64,000 bases of DNA, from assembly GCA_016718315.1 (NCBI GenBank), contig JADKDV010000003.1, forward strand, positions 806,001-870,000, in the 5' to 3' direction. The notes under the pieces were generated by a model. The model made no database searches, was not told the origin of the DNA, and worked only from the letters and a program-made list of their open reading frames with translations. Shown in pieces: positions 8,551-16,937 of this stretch. The stretch is from Candidatus Obscuribacter sp. (GTDB lineage Bacteria > Cyanobacteriota > Vampirovibrionia > Obscuribacterales > Obscuribacteraceae). The number at the start of each line of letters is the position of its first letter. Position 1 is the first letter of the stretch. Position numbers and translations under genes: made by a program.

Positions 8551-9564
8551 TTAATTTTCGAGGTAGTCTTTGAGTTGGCTACCGGCGTCAGATTGACGCA
8601 AAAAGCGTAGTGCTTTTATCTCTATCTGTCTGGTGCGCTCGCGGGTGATACCAACGAGTTTACCGACTTGCTCAAGAGTGCGGGGCTTACCATCATTGAG
8701 ACCAAAACGCAGGATGATGATCTCGCGCTCTCTTGGTGTGAGCATCGAGAGTACTCCTCTGATATCTTGCGACATCAGTGTTTGAGAGGCTGTGCCTTCT
8801 GGTCCTTCGTGATTTTCATCCTGCACTATTTCAGCCAGACTGTTGTCTTCTTCCTCTCCATAGGGTGTATCGAGAGATAGAGGCGAGCGGTTGGCCGCCA
8901 GGATATCGCGCACTTTTTCGATGCTGGTGGTCATTTCTTTGGCCAGCTCCTCAAGAGTAGGACGTCTGTCCAGCTCTTGGGATAGTTTGCGCGTCACTTT
9001 GCGCAGATTGTTGATGGTCTCAACCATGTGCACAGGCACACGGATAGTCCTTGATTTATCAGCAATAGCGCGAGTAATACCCTGCCTTATCCACCAGGTG
9101 GCGTAAGTACTAAACTTATAGCCACGCTCAGCGTCAAATTTTTCGGCAGCTCTAATCAGTCCCAGGTTGCCTTCCTGAATCAAGTCCAGGAGCGGCAATC
9201 CGCGGTTTTGATATTTTTTTGCGATACTCACAACTAGTCTCAGGTTAGCCTGCACCAGTTTGTGTTTGGCCAGGGCGTCTCCTATCTGGATACGTCTTGC
9301 CAGTTCTATTTCTTCTTTGGCAGCAAGCAATTTGATCCGACCAATTGAGCGCAGATAAAACTGCACCGGGTCTTCGCCGGGTGTGCTAATAAGCTTGCCA
9401 CGTGGAGATATGCCCTCATCGGGAGCCTCACCTAGTCCGTCATCTATTGCTTCTGGATTATCGAGGTCGATTTGACTGATAGAGACCACCTCTTCTTCAA
9501 AGGGATCTTCAAAAGACACTTCCTCGACAAATTCGAATTTTTTTTGCGCCGCTTTTCTTGCCAT
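8551..9564 (-). CDS. sigA: RNA polymerase primary sigma factor (RpoD/SigA type)
   Basis: A 337-residue group 1/2 sigma-70 factor. Region 1.2 (DPVQFYLRSIGRIKLL) is near residue 65. Region 2 holds the core-binding and -10 helices (DLIQEGNLGLIRAAEKFD, then YKFSTYATWWIRQGITRAI). Region 3 follows, and region 4.2 ends in GITRERTRQIEIKALRFLR, the -35 reader. The acidic N-terminal 55 residues replace a long region 1.1, as in cyanobacterial SigA. Whether this is the essential factor or a group 2 paralogue cannot be decided without the rest of the genome. The ATG at 9564 has no strong ribosome site. The gene appears monocistronic. Confidence 0.93.
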   Translation of the reverse strand: MARKAAQKKFEFVEEVSFEDPFEEEVVSISQIDLDNPEAIDDGLGEAPDEGISPRGKLISTPGEDPVQFYLRSIGRIKLLAAKEEIELARRIQIGDALAKHKLVQANLRLVVSIAKKYQNRGLPLLDLIQEGNLGLIRAAEKFDAERGYKFSTYATWWIRQGITRAIADKSRTIRVPVHMVETINNLRKVTRKLSQELDRRPTLEELAKEMTTSIEKVRDILAANRSPLSLDTPYGEEEDNSLAEIVQDENHEGPEGTASQTLMSQDIRGVLSMLTPREREIIILRFGLNDGKPRTLEQVGKLVGITRERTRQIEIKALRFLRQSDAGSQLKDYLEN

Positions 9565-9825
9565 TGTGTTTGGCGGTTTGCACCGCTGGTTGGGGTTTCC
9601 GTATTAAGAACAAAATTTTGGGATGCTAAAGCGAGCCTCTCAGGTAAAGAGACTGTTAAGCAAAACTCTTTCATCGACTCACCCTTTGGGGTGACGACCC
9701 TCCTTATTAAATGTTCCACGACGGCTCTTGGAAACCGGGTAAACCCTAGATTAGGATTGGGTTAAGCAAGTAAAGCTGAGCCTCAGGCATACTCAGAGTG
9801 AGCCCCCAGCGTGGCTTACAAGCAA
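9565..9825 (-). promoter_or_regulatory. upstream region of sigA with a small perfect hairpin
   Basis: About 260 nt without a supported gene separate sigA from the ylqD terminator and should hold the sigA promoter and leader. A perfect 6-bp stem with a 4-nt loop (TCACCC, TTTG, GGGTGA) sits at 9679-9694, beside an AAGGAGGG stretch on the minus strand at about 9700-9707. I could not assign -35 and -10 boxes with confidence. The hairpin may be incidental. Confidence 0.3.
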
Positions 9826-9859
9826 AAACGCCCCCGCCTTAATTCTGGCAGGAGCGTTT
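9826..9859 (-). terminator. rho-independent terminator of ylqD
   Basis: On the minus strand AAACGCTCCTGCC pairs, with two mismatches, with GGCGGGGGCGTTT, followed by a T-run. It sits 19 nt after the ylqD stop. Confidence 0.85.
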
Positions 9860-9877
9860 TACAAATAGAAAGGTTAC

Positions 9878-10315
9878 CTAAATGCGAATTTCTTGAATTA
9901 CGCCGTCTTTGACCAGTATTTCTCCACCTTCCAGTCTCTGGAAGATGTTTTCGCCGATTCTCACTTCCACTGGGTTTTCTACTGTGAATTGTGTAACTAC
10001 ACTGCCCACTGGTAGCTCCGTGAGAGCCTGATTTTGTCCTTGCATCTCTTCTTTGAGTTGCAAAAGACGCATTTTTTCGGCTTCTACTTGATTGCGGATG
10101 GTCTCTATCTGCACCCGGGCGTCGTTAGAGACGACACCGCCAGCACGTTTTTCGATGTCTGATATGGCGCGTTTACCTTTAAACTCCAGTTGCTGAAGCT
10201 CAGCATCTATCTGTTGTATGTTGCGCGAAATTTCGCTAGCCACCTGATTTTTGAAATTTTCAGTGACTATTGCTCTGACAGCGATCTGACGGATCAGGCT
10301 AATTGACTCAGCCAT
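9878..10315 (-). CDS. ylqD: YlqD family protein
   Basis: A 145-residue protein of the YlqD family, known from Bacillus and cyanobacteria but without an assigned function. The central part (about residues 25-95) is a charged helical segment of coiled-coil type (QQIDAELQQLEFKGKRAI, then EAEKMRLLQLKEEMQGQ). The C-terminus forms a small beta domain ending GGEILVKDGVIQEIRI, which is typical of the family. The start ATG has GGAGG on the minus strand just upstream (TTAGGAGGTTAG). It is followed by its own terminator and preceded 50 nt upstream by the dehydrogenase gene on the same strand. Confidence 0.85.
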   Translation of the reverse strand: MAESISLIRQIAVRAIVTENFKNQVASEISRNIQQIDAELQQLEFKGKRAISDIEKRAGGVVSNDARVQIETIRNQVEAEKMRLLQLKEEMQGQNQALTELPVGSVVTQFTVENPVEVRIGENIFQRLEGGEILVKDGVIQEIRI

Positions 10316-10365
10316 CTAACCTCCTAACCAAAATACCTTCAAAAAGTTTAGCAGCATGACATCTT

Positions 10366-11919
10366 TTAAAATTTCTCTGACACAGATTTGGCCTGAGTAA
10401 ACAGTAAGAGATAGTCCCGTCCGCCCGCTTTTGAGTCAGTACCGCTCATGTTGAAGCCACCAAAGGGATGGACTCCGACGAGTGCTCCGGTACATTTGCG
10501 ATTGATGTAAAGATTGCCGCAATGAAATTCACGACGAGCCTTTTCTAGTTTTTGGCGGTTGCGGCTGTATACCGCTCCAGTTAAGCCAAACTCGGTGTTA
10601 TTGGCGATTTCTAAAGCATGATCAAAGTCATTGGCTTTGATAAAGGCCAGCACTGGTCCAAAGATTTCTTCCTGTGAAATACGAGCCATCGGATCGATAC
10701 CGCTAAAAATAGTGGGTTCGATATAGAAGCCACCATCGGCAGTGTCGTGTTTGTTGCCGCCGTGTTCCACTTTGCCTTCTTTTTTGCCAATCTCTATGTA
10801 TTCTAAAATGCTTTCGTAGGCTGATTTGGAGCTGACTGGACCATAATTGTTAGCCGCTTCTTCCGGTGTGCCTATCTTGAGCTTTTTAGTGCGCTCTACA
10901 ACTTTTTTGACTATTTCATCATAGACAGAGGCATCGACTATAGCGCGACTGCAAGCTGAGCACTTTTGACCCTGGAAGCCAAAAGCAGCGGCTGTGATGC
11001 CATCGGCTGCCAGATCTAGGTCTGCTTCTTTATCAACAATGATGCTGTCTTTGCCGCCCATTTCGGCCACCACTCGCTTGATCCAGAGTTGTCCTTTTTG
11101 TGGTTTGGCGGCCATTTCGTTGATGCGCAGACCGACTTCTTTGGAGCCGGTAAAGGCGATAAATCTGGTCTTGGGGTGAGCGACGAGCATGTCGCCGACA
11201 CTCGCTCCCGGTCCTGGTACAAAGTTGAGTACGCCTTTTGGTAGACCGGCTTCTTCCATGATTTTGACAAACTGGTAGGCAATAGCCGGTGTTTCCGATG
11301 ACGGCTTGAGCAGTACAGTGTTGCCTGCCACAATCGCTGCTGAGGTCATGCCCACCAGGATAGCGAGAGGGAAGTTCCATGGTGGGACGACAAGTCCAAC
11401 ACCAAGAGCGACGTAATAAAGTTCGTTTTCTTCGCCAGCGTATGGTGTGAGCGGTTGTGGTCCGCCCAGTCTGATCATTTCGCGGCCATAAAAATCGAGA
11501 AAATCAATTGCTTCGGCTACATCACCGTCAGCTTCGGCATAGCTTTTGCCAATCTCAAGGATGAGCCAGGCCGTCAGCTCAGCTTTTTTGCGACGCATGA
11601 TGGCAGCGGCTTTGAGTAGATAGCGAGCACGCTCTTTGGGACAAACAGTCTTCCAGCTTTCAAAAGCCTTGAGTGCCGCTTGCATTGCCTTTTCGGCCAG
11701 GTCTTTGTCAGCTTTGCTAAAAGTGCCAATTACTTCTTTGGGTTTAGCGGGGTTGGTGGACGTCAGGATGTCCTGAGTTTCGATTTTTTCGCCGTCGATG
11801 ACAAGGGGGTATTTCTTACCCAGTTCGCCACGCACTTTTGTGATGGCTGCTTTGAGGGCGTCACAATTGGCGCTCTGGCTAAAGTCTGTAAATGCTTCGT
11901 TTTGAAACTCATGAATCAT
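10366..11919 (-). CDS. rocA: L-glutamate gamma-semialdehyde (1-pyrroline-5-carboxylate) dehydrogenase
   Basis: A 517-residue NAD-dependent aldehyde dehydrogenase that oxidises glutamate semialdehyde to glutamate, the second step of proline or arginine catabolism. It matches the monofunctional RocA type in length. The cofactor-binding segment VVPPWNFPLAIL, the FTGSKEVG loop, the general-base region VVAEMGGKDSIIV and the catalytic cysteine in FQGQKCSACSRAIV are all present. The C-terminal GGFNMSGTDSKAGGRDYLLLF is characteristic of this branch. The ATG at 11919 is preferred over 11946 because the product then has the usual family length. No proline dehydrogenase gene is adjacent. Confidence 0.92.
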   Translation of the reverse strand: MIHEFQNEAFTDFSQSANCDALKAAITKVRGELGKKYPLVIDGEKIETQDILTSTNPAKPKEVIGTFSKADKDLAEKAMQAALKAFESWKTVCPKERARYLLKAAAIMRRKKAELTAWLILEIGKSYAEADGDVAEAIDFLDFYGREMIRLGGPQPLTPYAGEENELYYVALGVGLVVPPWNFPLAILVGMTSAAIVAGNTVLLKPSSETPAIAYQFVKIMEEAGLPKGVLNFVPGPGASVGDMLVAHPKTRFIAFTGSKEVGLRINEMAAKPQKGQLWIKRVVAEMGGKDSIIVDKEADLDLAADGITAAAFGFQGQKCSACSRAIVDASVYDEIVKKVVERTKKLKIGTPEEAANNYGPVSSKSAYESILEYIEIGKKEGKVEHGGNKHDTADGGFYIEPTIFSGIDPMARISQEEIFGPVLAFIKANDFDHALEIANNTEFGLTGAVYSRNRQKLEKARREFHCGNLYINRKCTGALVGVHPFGGFNMSGTDSKAGGRDYLLLFTQAKSVSEKF

Positions 11920-12038
11920 GTTTAGTATTCTCGCTAAGGAACCCATGCTAAGGATATATTCTTAGCTACCTCTTTTTTTATAAGTAGAAATAGATTTAGT
12001 CTTGTTGTTAAATAAGCTAAGGTAGCATTCGAGGTTTT

Positions 12039-12863
12039 ATGAAGCAGTATCTAGATATGGTGCGCCACGTACTCGAAAACGGTGAGCGCAAAGAAGATAG
12101 AACCGGTACTGGCACTATCTCGATGTTTGGCATGCAAACCAAATACGATTTGCGCCAGGGCTTTCCTCTATTGACCACCAAAAAAGTCAACTTTGCAGCT
12201 GTGGTCAGAGAGCTACTCTGGTTTTTGCGCGGCTCCACCAATATCAACGATGATCTCACCCAGCACACACCTATATGGGATGCCTGGGCTGACAAAAATG
12301 GCGAGCTAGGACCTATTTATGGCTATCAGTGGCGCAACTGGCCTGTTTACACCAAGGTCACAGAAGACGGTCAAGGAGTGCTTTATCGCCAGGGGCATAT
12401 CGATCAGATAAGCAATGTGATCCAGCAAATCAAGACCAATCCGGATAGTCGCAGATTGCTTGTTACTGCCTGGAATGTGTCGGATATCGACAAGATGGCG
12501 CTGCCGCCTTGCCATATGATGTTTCAGTTTTATGTAGTCAACGGGCGTCTTGATTTGCAGCTCTATCAGCGCTCAGCCGATTTGGCTGTTGGCGTGCCTT
12601 TTAATATTGCCAGCTATGCTCTGCTTTTGATGATGGTGGCAAACGAGTGCAAACTCAGCCCAGGTATTTTTACTCATACGTTTGGTGATGCTCACATCTA
12701 TCTAGATCATCTCAAGGGTCTCGATGAACAGCTCAAGCGTGAGCCCGGTACTCTCCCCACTGTCACTATTGCTGACAAGCCGGTATTGCAGCTGGGCTTT
12801 GATGATTTTGAGTTGCACAACTACAGCCACCAGGGCTTTATCAAATTTCCAGTGGCGGTCTGA
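12039..12863 (+). CDS. thyA: thymidylate synthase
   Basis: A 274-residue folate-dependent thymidylate synthase, methylating dUMP with methylene-THF and releasing dihydrofolate. The N-terminal EDRTGTGTISMFG holds the phosphate-binding arginine. The catalytic cysteine is in LPPCHMMFQFYV, and RSADLAVGVPFNIASYALL and FGDAHIYLDHL are the remaining signatures. GAGG lies 4 nt before the ATG. The next gene, folA, begins 9 nt after the stop and regenerates the folate consumed here, so the pair forms a functional unit. Confidence 0.97.
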   Translation: MKQYLDMVRHVLENGERKEDRTGTGTISMFGMQTKYDLRQGFPLLTTKKVNFAAVVRELLWFLRGSTNINDDLTQHTPIWDAWADKNGELGPIYGYQWRNWPVYTKVTEDGQGVLYRQGHIDQISNVIQQIKTNPDSRRLLVTAWNVSDIDKMALPPCHMMFQFYVVNGRLDLQLYQRSADLAVGVPFNIASYALLLMMVANECKLSPGIFTHTFGDAHIYLDHLKGLDEQLKREPGTLPTVTIADKPVLQLGFDDFELHNYSHQGFIKFPVAV

Positions 12864-12871
12864 GGCAATCA

Positions 12872-13471
12872 GTGCGCGAAAAATTCGACATAGTCGTAGC
12901 TTGCGATCAGAAGTTTGGCATAGGCAAAAACAATAGTTTGCCCTGGCGTTTGTCTCAAGACCTCAAATACTTCAAAGAATTGACCTTGAGTCGACCACCA
13001 GTGGAAGACGAAGTGCCGAAGCGCTCCAATGCGGTCATTATGGGACGTAAGACCTGGGAATCGATTCCAGCTCAATATCGTCCTCTAGCTGGTCGCTTTA
13101 ATGTTGTTTTGACGCGCAATTTAAATTACCAGCTGCCTCAGGGTGTGTTTAAAGCGCCATCACTGGATGATGCTCTCAATTTGCTGAGCAAAGGTCCGGT
13201 TGATAGAGTCTTTGTAATTGGCGGTGCTGAAGTCTATAAAGAAGCACTGATACATGATCGCTGCGGATTGCTCTATGTCACAGAAGTAAGAGCAGTGTTT
13301 GAATGCGATACATTTTTGCCCGATTTTAAGCCGTTTTTTCAGCTTATGTCATGCTCAGAAGTAGTGACCGAAAACAACATCGACTTTTGCTTCAAAGTAT
13401 ATGAATTCAGTCTGGCTGATCACATTATCTATAAAGAGGCAGCTTTAGATGGCGAAGAAAGCCTGCTTTAA
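12872..13471 (+). CDS. folA: dihydrofolate reductase
   Basis: A 199-residue NADPH-dependent reductase recycling the dihydrofolate produced by ThyA. The substrate site (GIGKNNSLPWRLSQDLKYFK), the NADPH-binding VIMGRKTWESIP and the GGAEVYKEAL segment are in the normal order. It is longer than typical bacterial enzymes (about 160 residues), with extra residues before VIMGRKTWESIP (SRPPVEDEVPKRSNA) and a C-terminal extension of about 20 residues. It starts at GTG, with the GAGG of the thyA stop region as ribosome site. Its last 23 bases overlap the cytochrome gene in another frame. Confidence 0.95.
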   Translation: MREKFDIVVACDQKFGIGKNNSLPWRLSQDLKYFKELTLSRPPVEDEVPKRSNAVIMGRKTWESIPAQYRPLAGRFNVVLTRNLNYQLPQGVFKAPSLDDALNLLSKGPVDRVFVIGGAEVYKEALIHDRCGLLYVTEVRAVFECDTFLPDFKPFFQLMSCSEVVTENNIDFCFKVYEFSLADHIIYKEAALDGEESLL

Positions 13472-13829
13472 GTGTTGGCCTGTTGTTGCAGTTTTGGCAC
13501 TGTTGTTTTTTGCTATGAGCAGTTTGCAAGCTGGTCATAGTGGTGAAGTCGAATCAAGCAAAAATGACCCTGTCAAAAAAGGCAAAATGGCTTTTGTCAG
13601 AGCCAGCTGTTGGGGCTGTCATGCCCATGGTGATAATACTCTCAATCAAGATAGACCACTCAAAGGCGCGGCCTTTTTAAGGCGCTATCCCAGTGACCAA
13701 AAAATACGAGCATTTGTGCGTCAGGGATCGCCCCGGCGCGGTATGCCGGCATTTAGCAAAGAGCGACTCTCTGACAGCGATCTCGACTCGATAATTGTTT
13801 TTATTCGCAGTCTTACGCCTGCTAAATAG
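13449..13829 (+). CDS. secreted monoheme cytochrome c
   Basis: A 126-residue class I-like cytochrome c. A signal anchor (residues 10-28, VVAVLALLFFAMSSLQAG) leads into the heme motif CWGCHAHGD at about residue 54. A candidate sixth ligand methionine lies in RRGMPAFS at about residue 98, and a C-terminal helix follows (SDLDSIIVFIRSL). It would be matured by the Ccs1/CcsA system encoded upstream. The ATG lies inside the end of folA (23-nt overlap), so it is probably translated from the thyA-folA message. Its redox partner is unknown. Confidence 0.9.
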   Translation: MAKKACFKCWPVVAVLALLFFAMSSLQAGHSGEVESSKNDPVKKGKMAFVRASCWGCHAHGDNTLNQDRPLKGAAFLRRYPSDQKIRAFVRQGSPRRGMPAFSKERLSDSDLDSIIVFIRSLTPAK

Positions 13830-13850
13830 TGGTATCAAATCCGGTGCTAG

Positions 13851-14429
13851 ATGAAAGATAAGCTGACTGTTGATTTACTTCTGAGAGCCTACTGTCAGGG
13901 TATTTTTCCGATGGGTAGCGATGATGGCGTGATTCGCTGGTATTCGCCCGATCCCCGCTGTATTTTTGATCTCGATGACTTCCATGTACCATCTCGCATG
14001 GCTCGTACTTATCGCAAAAATCTATATGAGATGCGGGTTGATACATGCTTTAGAGAAGTAATGATCGCATGCAGCGATCGCCAAGAAACCTGGATCACTG
14101 AGCCCATTCTTGAGGTCTATTGCCAGCTGCATCAATACGGCTTTGCTCATTCGGTGGAGAGCTTTTGTGACGGCCAGCTGGTCGGTGGTCTTTATGGCGT
14201 TACTGTCGGCGGTGCTTTTATGGGTGAATCAATGTTTGCCCGTCGCACCGATGCCAGTAAATACGCCTTGATATATCTGGTCGAGCGCCTAAAAGAGCGC
14301 GGTTATATATTGCTTGATACTCAATATAACAACAATCACCTGGCCACGTTTAATGCGGTAGAAATACCTCGCATTGAGTACCTGGCCAGGTTGAATGATG
14401 CTCTGATGTTGAACTGTAAGTTTGATTAG
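13851..14429 (+). CDS. aat: leucyl/phenylalanyl-tRNA--protein transferase
   Basis: A 192-residue aminoacyl-tRNA protein transferase that adds Leu or Phe to N-terminal Lys or Arg and so marks proteins for ClpS/ClpAP degradation. It has the family motifs AYCQGIFPMG, IRWYSPDPRC, GGLYGVTVGGAFMGESMF and LLDTQYNNNHLATF. It lacks part of the enterobacterial N-terminal domain, as most non-proteobacterial members do. It follows the cytochrome gene by 21 nt and is probably the last gene of the thyA-folA transcript. Confidence 0.94.
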   Translation: MKDKLTVDLLLRAYCQGIFPMGSDDGVIRWYSPDPRCIFDLDDFHVPSRMARTYRKNLYEMRVDTCFREVMIACSDRQETWITEPILEVYCQLHQYGFAHSVESFCDGQLVGGLYGVTVGGAFMGESMFARRTDASKYALIYLVERLKERGYILLDTQYNNNHLATFNAVEIPRIEYLARLNDALMLNCKFD

Positions 14430-14450
14430 CAGCTAAAGTCGAGGGATGGC

Positions 14451-14645
14451 TTATTTGCCAACCATTTTCTTCATGCCATTGCCCATCGCTTTGCAGCCCT
14501 GCCAAAGCTTTTTGGGTGCCCACATGATGCCGCGGCCTACTGCTTTAGCTCCATCAGCTAGTTTGTTGTCAGCATATGCACCTTGACCGGTGACTACTGC
14601 AAATACTATGGCGGAAGCCAGACAAAGTGCGATTTTAGCTTTCAT
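14451..14645 (-). CDS. small secreted basic protein of unknown function
   Basis: A 64-residue product starting at the ATG at 14645 (MKAKIALCLASAIVFAVVTG), which is a clear signal peptide ending near AYA-DN. The mature part of about 40 residues is basic and glycine/methionine-rich (MGNGMKKMVGK at the end) with one cysteine in WQGCKAMG. The frame remains open 11 codons upstream, but the signal peptide fixes the start. No family is recognised. It is transcribed towards aat and lies just upstream of the eutA 3' end in genome order. Confidence 0.6.
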   Translation of the reverse strand: MKAKIALCLASAIVFAVVTGQGAYADNKLADGAKAVGRGIMWAPKKLWQGCKAMGNGMKKMVGK

Positions 14646-14694
14646 TTTTACTTGATTCCTCAATTGATGTGGGCTCATTTTTGCACCAAACTGT

Positions 14695-16161
14695 TTATTT
14701 GTAAAATAGTAGAGTTTTCACAACAATGGGAATAGCAGCACTGCTTATATCATCACCATTGCGCAATGGTAGACCGATATCGAGATAGTCACCGTCTTCT
14801 ACGTCGATACCATCAACAGTAATTATTCTTTTATTTGGTATAAGTCCTTTTAAAATTTGGCTCAGGCTCATCGCTATGTCGATTTTTGTAATGATAATAA
14901 TTGGCTCCGGTAGACCATCTATTACTTCTGCCAGTGAGCGCGCCAAGCTCTGCAGTGAGCTGTAATTTAGAGTGGTCAGACTGAGATCGGTCAGTACCAA
15001 TGCTACTGGTTTTGTCTGTTGCTCAAGGTCAATTGCTAGAGTGGAGAGCGCACTCCTTATATATGATTGTAAATTGCCTTTGACCGATACTTTTAAAAGT
15101 CGAATATTTTTGAGTGGTAGGAGTGCAGCGCTAGCGTCGATGGTGCAGCCCGAAATTTGCAGGCTGTGCATGCCTGCTCCAATCACTGTGGCGCGTATGG
15201 CACTATCCACAACTTTAATTGGTATGGGCCAGTTGTCTGCTTGTTGTTTGATTGCCGCAGCAAAAAAATATCCCAGGTCATTGAATGGTATGTAGTCAAT
15301 ACTGTGAAGCTGCTCCATGAGCGCTGCTACGCCTCCCGAAAACCAGTATTCATCAACATCTTGCGCTGATAGTAGCGCGTCTGGGGTAAGCGCTTGTGAA
15401 GCAAGTGTGAGTTGCTCTAGATATCTTTTGTCATGGTTTGAGTGTAGTGCTTTTGTTTTTGCCAGACCAAGGGCAAAACAAAGTCTTTGTGCTTGTTCTT
15501 CTCCCAGTCTCTGAGCTTGGTTTAGCGTGATTGTTTGCTCAGTGATATTGCACTCTTGCAATAAATTCACACCTGCTTCAGTGGCTTCAGTCACTGCCAG
15601 CATTTTGTCCTGCCAGGCTAGTTTTACTTCTCTGCCACCAATTTTGATGCCGAGTGTTTTGATGATTTTGCCGCAGGCTATCAAGGCGATGTTTGTTGTG
15701 CCGCCGCCGATATCAATATTTACAATCGTCTTTGCTGTTTTTGCGCTGTATTCGACTGCACCAGAGCCTCTCGCTGCCAGTGCGCTCTCCAGATCTGGTC
15801 CAGCACTTTCAACAACAAACTCTCCAGCCAGTCTGGCAATGGCATCAGTAACAGCTCTTGCATTGCGCGCTCTGGCTGATTCACCTGTGATCAGTACGGC
15901 GCCAGTATCTATTTGCCTGGCATCAAGACTATTTTGTTTGTAAAACTTCTCCAGCAATTGAGCCACACCATCACCATCAATTGCTTGATCTTTGAGTGGG
16001 GTCAAATAAACTTCGCTCTGGTATACGATTTGCCGTTCTTTGATTGTCAGTTCTGGTATGCGTGTAGCGCATGCCTGGTTTTCTAGGGTTAGGCGCGATA
16101 CCACCATATGTGTTGTGGTGGTGCCGATATCAATGCCAACACTGAGCAGAGCTGTTTTCAA
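14695..16161 (-). CDS. eutA: ethanolamine ammonia-lyase reactivating factor EutA
   Basis: A 488-residue actin/Hsp70-fold ATPase that exchanges damaged cobalamin on ethanolamine ammonia-lyase. Nucleotide-binding loops are visible at residues 8-18 (VGIDIGTTTTHMVVSRL) and near 147-160 (VNIDIGGGTTNIALIACG), and the EutA-type segments GGREVKL and YWFSGGVAALME follow. It starts at TTG, 3 nt after the eutC stop, indicating coupling. EutA is unusual here because no microcompartment shell gene is nearby. The C-terminal domain (about residues 350-488) is normal in length. Confidence 0.92.
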   Translation of the reverse strand: MKTALLSVGIDIGTTTTHMVVSRLTLENQACATRIPELTIKERQIVYQSEVYLTPLKDQAIDGDGVAQLLEKFYKQNSLDARQIDTGAVLITGESARARNARAVTDAIARLAGEFVVESAGPDLESALAARGSGAVEYSAKTAKTIVNIDIGGGTTNIALIACGKIIKTLGIKIGGREVKLAWQDKMLAVTEATEAGVNLLQECNITEQTITLNQAQRLGEEQAQRLCFALGLAKTKALHSNHDKRYLEQLTLASQALTPDALLSAQDVDEYWFSGGVAALMEQLHSIDYIPFNDLGYFFAAAIKQQADNWPIPIKVVDSAIRATVIGAGMHSLQISGCTIDASAALLPLKNIRLLKVSVKGNLQSYIRSALSTLAIDLEQQTKPVALVLTDLSLTTLNYSSLQSLARSLAEVIDGLPEPIIIITKIDIAMSLSQILKGLIPNKRIITVDGIDVEDGDYLDIGLPLRNGDDISSAAIPIVVKTLLFYK

Positions 16162-16164
16162 TTT

Positions 16165-16884
16165 TTAGCCAAGTGCCTGTAATTGCACACCGGACATTTT
16201 TTTGTCCAATATACGCAAGATGCATTTGACAATAAAAGCGCCGGCTTCCAACGGTGGTGTGCCGCTTTTGTGTATGTTGGAGATCACTGTGCGGTCGGAG
16301 CTAATCGTAGTTGGTCCGGGATTGTATGTGAGATATGCCGATAGACTTGAAGCACTACTGAGCCCCGGTCTCTCGCCGATTAAATTGACTGCCAGGCGTG
16401 CTTTAGCGGTATAAGCAATTTGATCAGCAACTGCAACTCGCCCCTGTTTGACTACAACTGTTTGGCCGGTCGTAATTTTTGCTTGATTGAGACCGTCGAG
16501 TAGCATTGGGTAGAGGTCCGGTAAATTTTCTTCCAGGGCAAAAGATGATAAGCCGTCGCTAATTACGATTTGTACATCAATCATATCGGTGGACATTTTA
16601 CTTTTCAGCTTTGCTAAAACTTCGTCGCTTAGTTTTTTACCGAGTGGAGGATTGACCACAAAATTTTGTCTATCGCCTGCCATCGTGGTGACAACTGGCA
16701 AGTCATAGTGAGTAATAAAACCATCGATAAAGGACTGTGATACTTCGCTCAGTACAGCATCCACAGCAACTGCGTGATCGGCTCTAAATGAAAGCCAGCT
16801 ATCAGTAAGCGGTCTTACACCGCAACGACCTACACCGAGACGGGCTGGGGTGAGCATAGCTAAATTACTTTGATTGTTTGACAT
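16165..16884 (-). CDS. eutC: ethanolamine ammonia-lyase small subunit EutC
   Basis: A 239-residue light chain of the adenosylcobalamin-dependent lyase that splits ethanolamine to acetaldehyde and ammonia. The N-terminal LTPARLGVGRCGVRPLTDSW and the C-terminal ERPGLSSASSLSAYLTYNPG are family hallmarks. The latter is the cobalamin-binding face with EutB. It is somewhat shorter than the E. coli subunit because the N-terminal tail is reduced. It heads the minus-strand eutC-eutA unit and starts 53 nt from the divergent eutB. No strong ribosome site precedes the ATG. Confidence 0.94.
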   Translation of the reverse strand: MSNNQSNLAMLTPARLGVGRCGVRPLTDSWLSFRADHAVAVDAVLSEVSQSFIDGFITHYDLPVVTTMAGDRQNFVVNPPLGKKLSDEVLAKLKSKMSTDMIDVQIVISDGLSSFALEENLPDLYPMLLDGLNQAKITTGQTVVVKQGRVAVADQIAYTAKARLAVNLIGERPGLSSASSLSAYLTYNPGPTTISSDRTVISNIHKSGTPPLEAGAFIVKCILRILDKKMSGVQLQALG

Positions 16885-16937
16885 AAGCTAAATAGGTTAC
16901 ACTATCCAACCCCATCGATATATCTCTGATATTGCTA

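Noticed and set aside
9444..9719. Minus-strand leader frame overlapping the sigA start
   Set aside because: There is an AAGGAGGG nearby, but the frame runs out of phase into sigA and resembles no known leader.
14072..14082. HIP1-like octamer GCGATCGC (also near 18436)
   Set aside because: Only two copies noticed in 64 kb, which is too few to call the cyanobacterial HIP1 enrichment.
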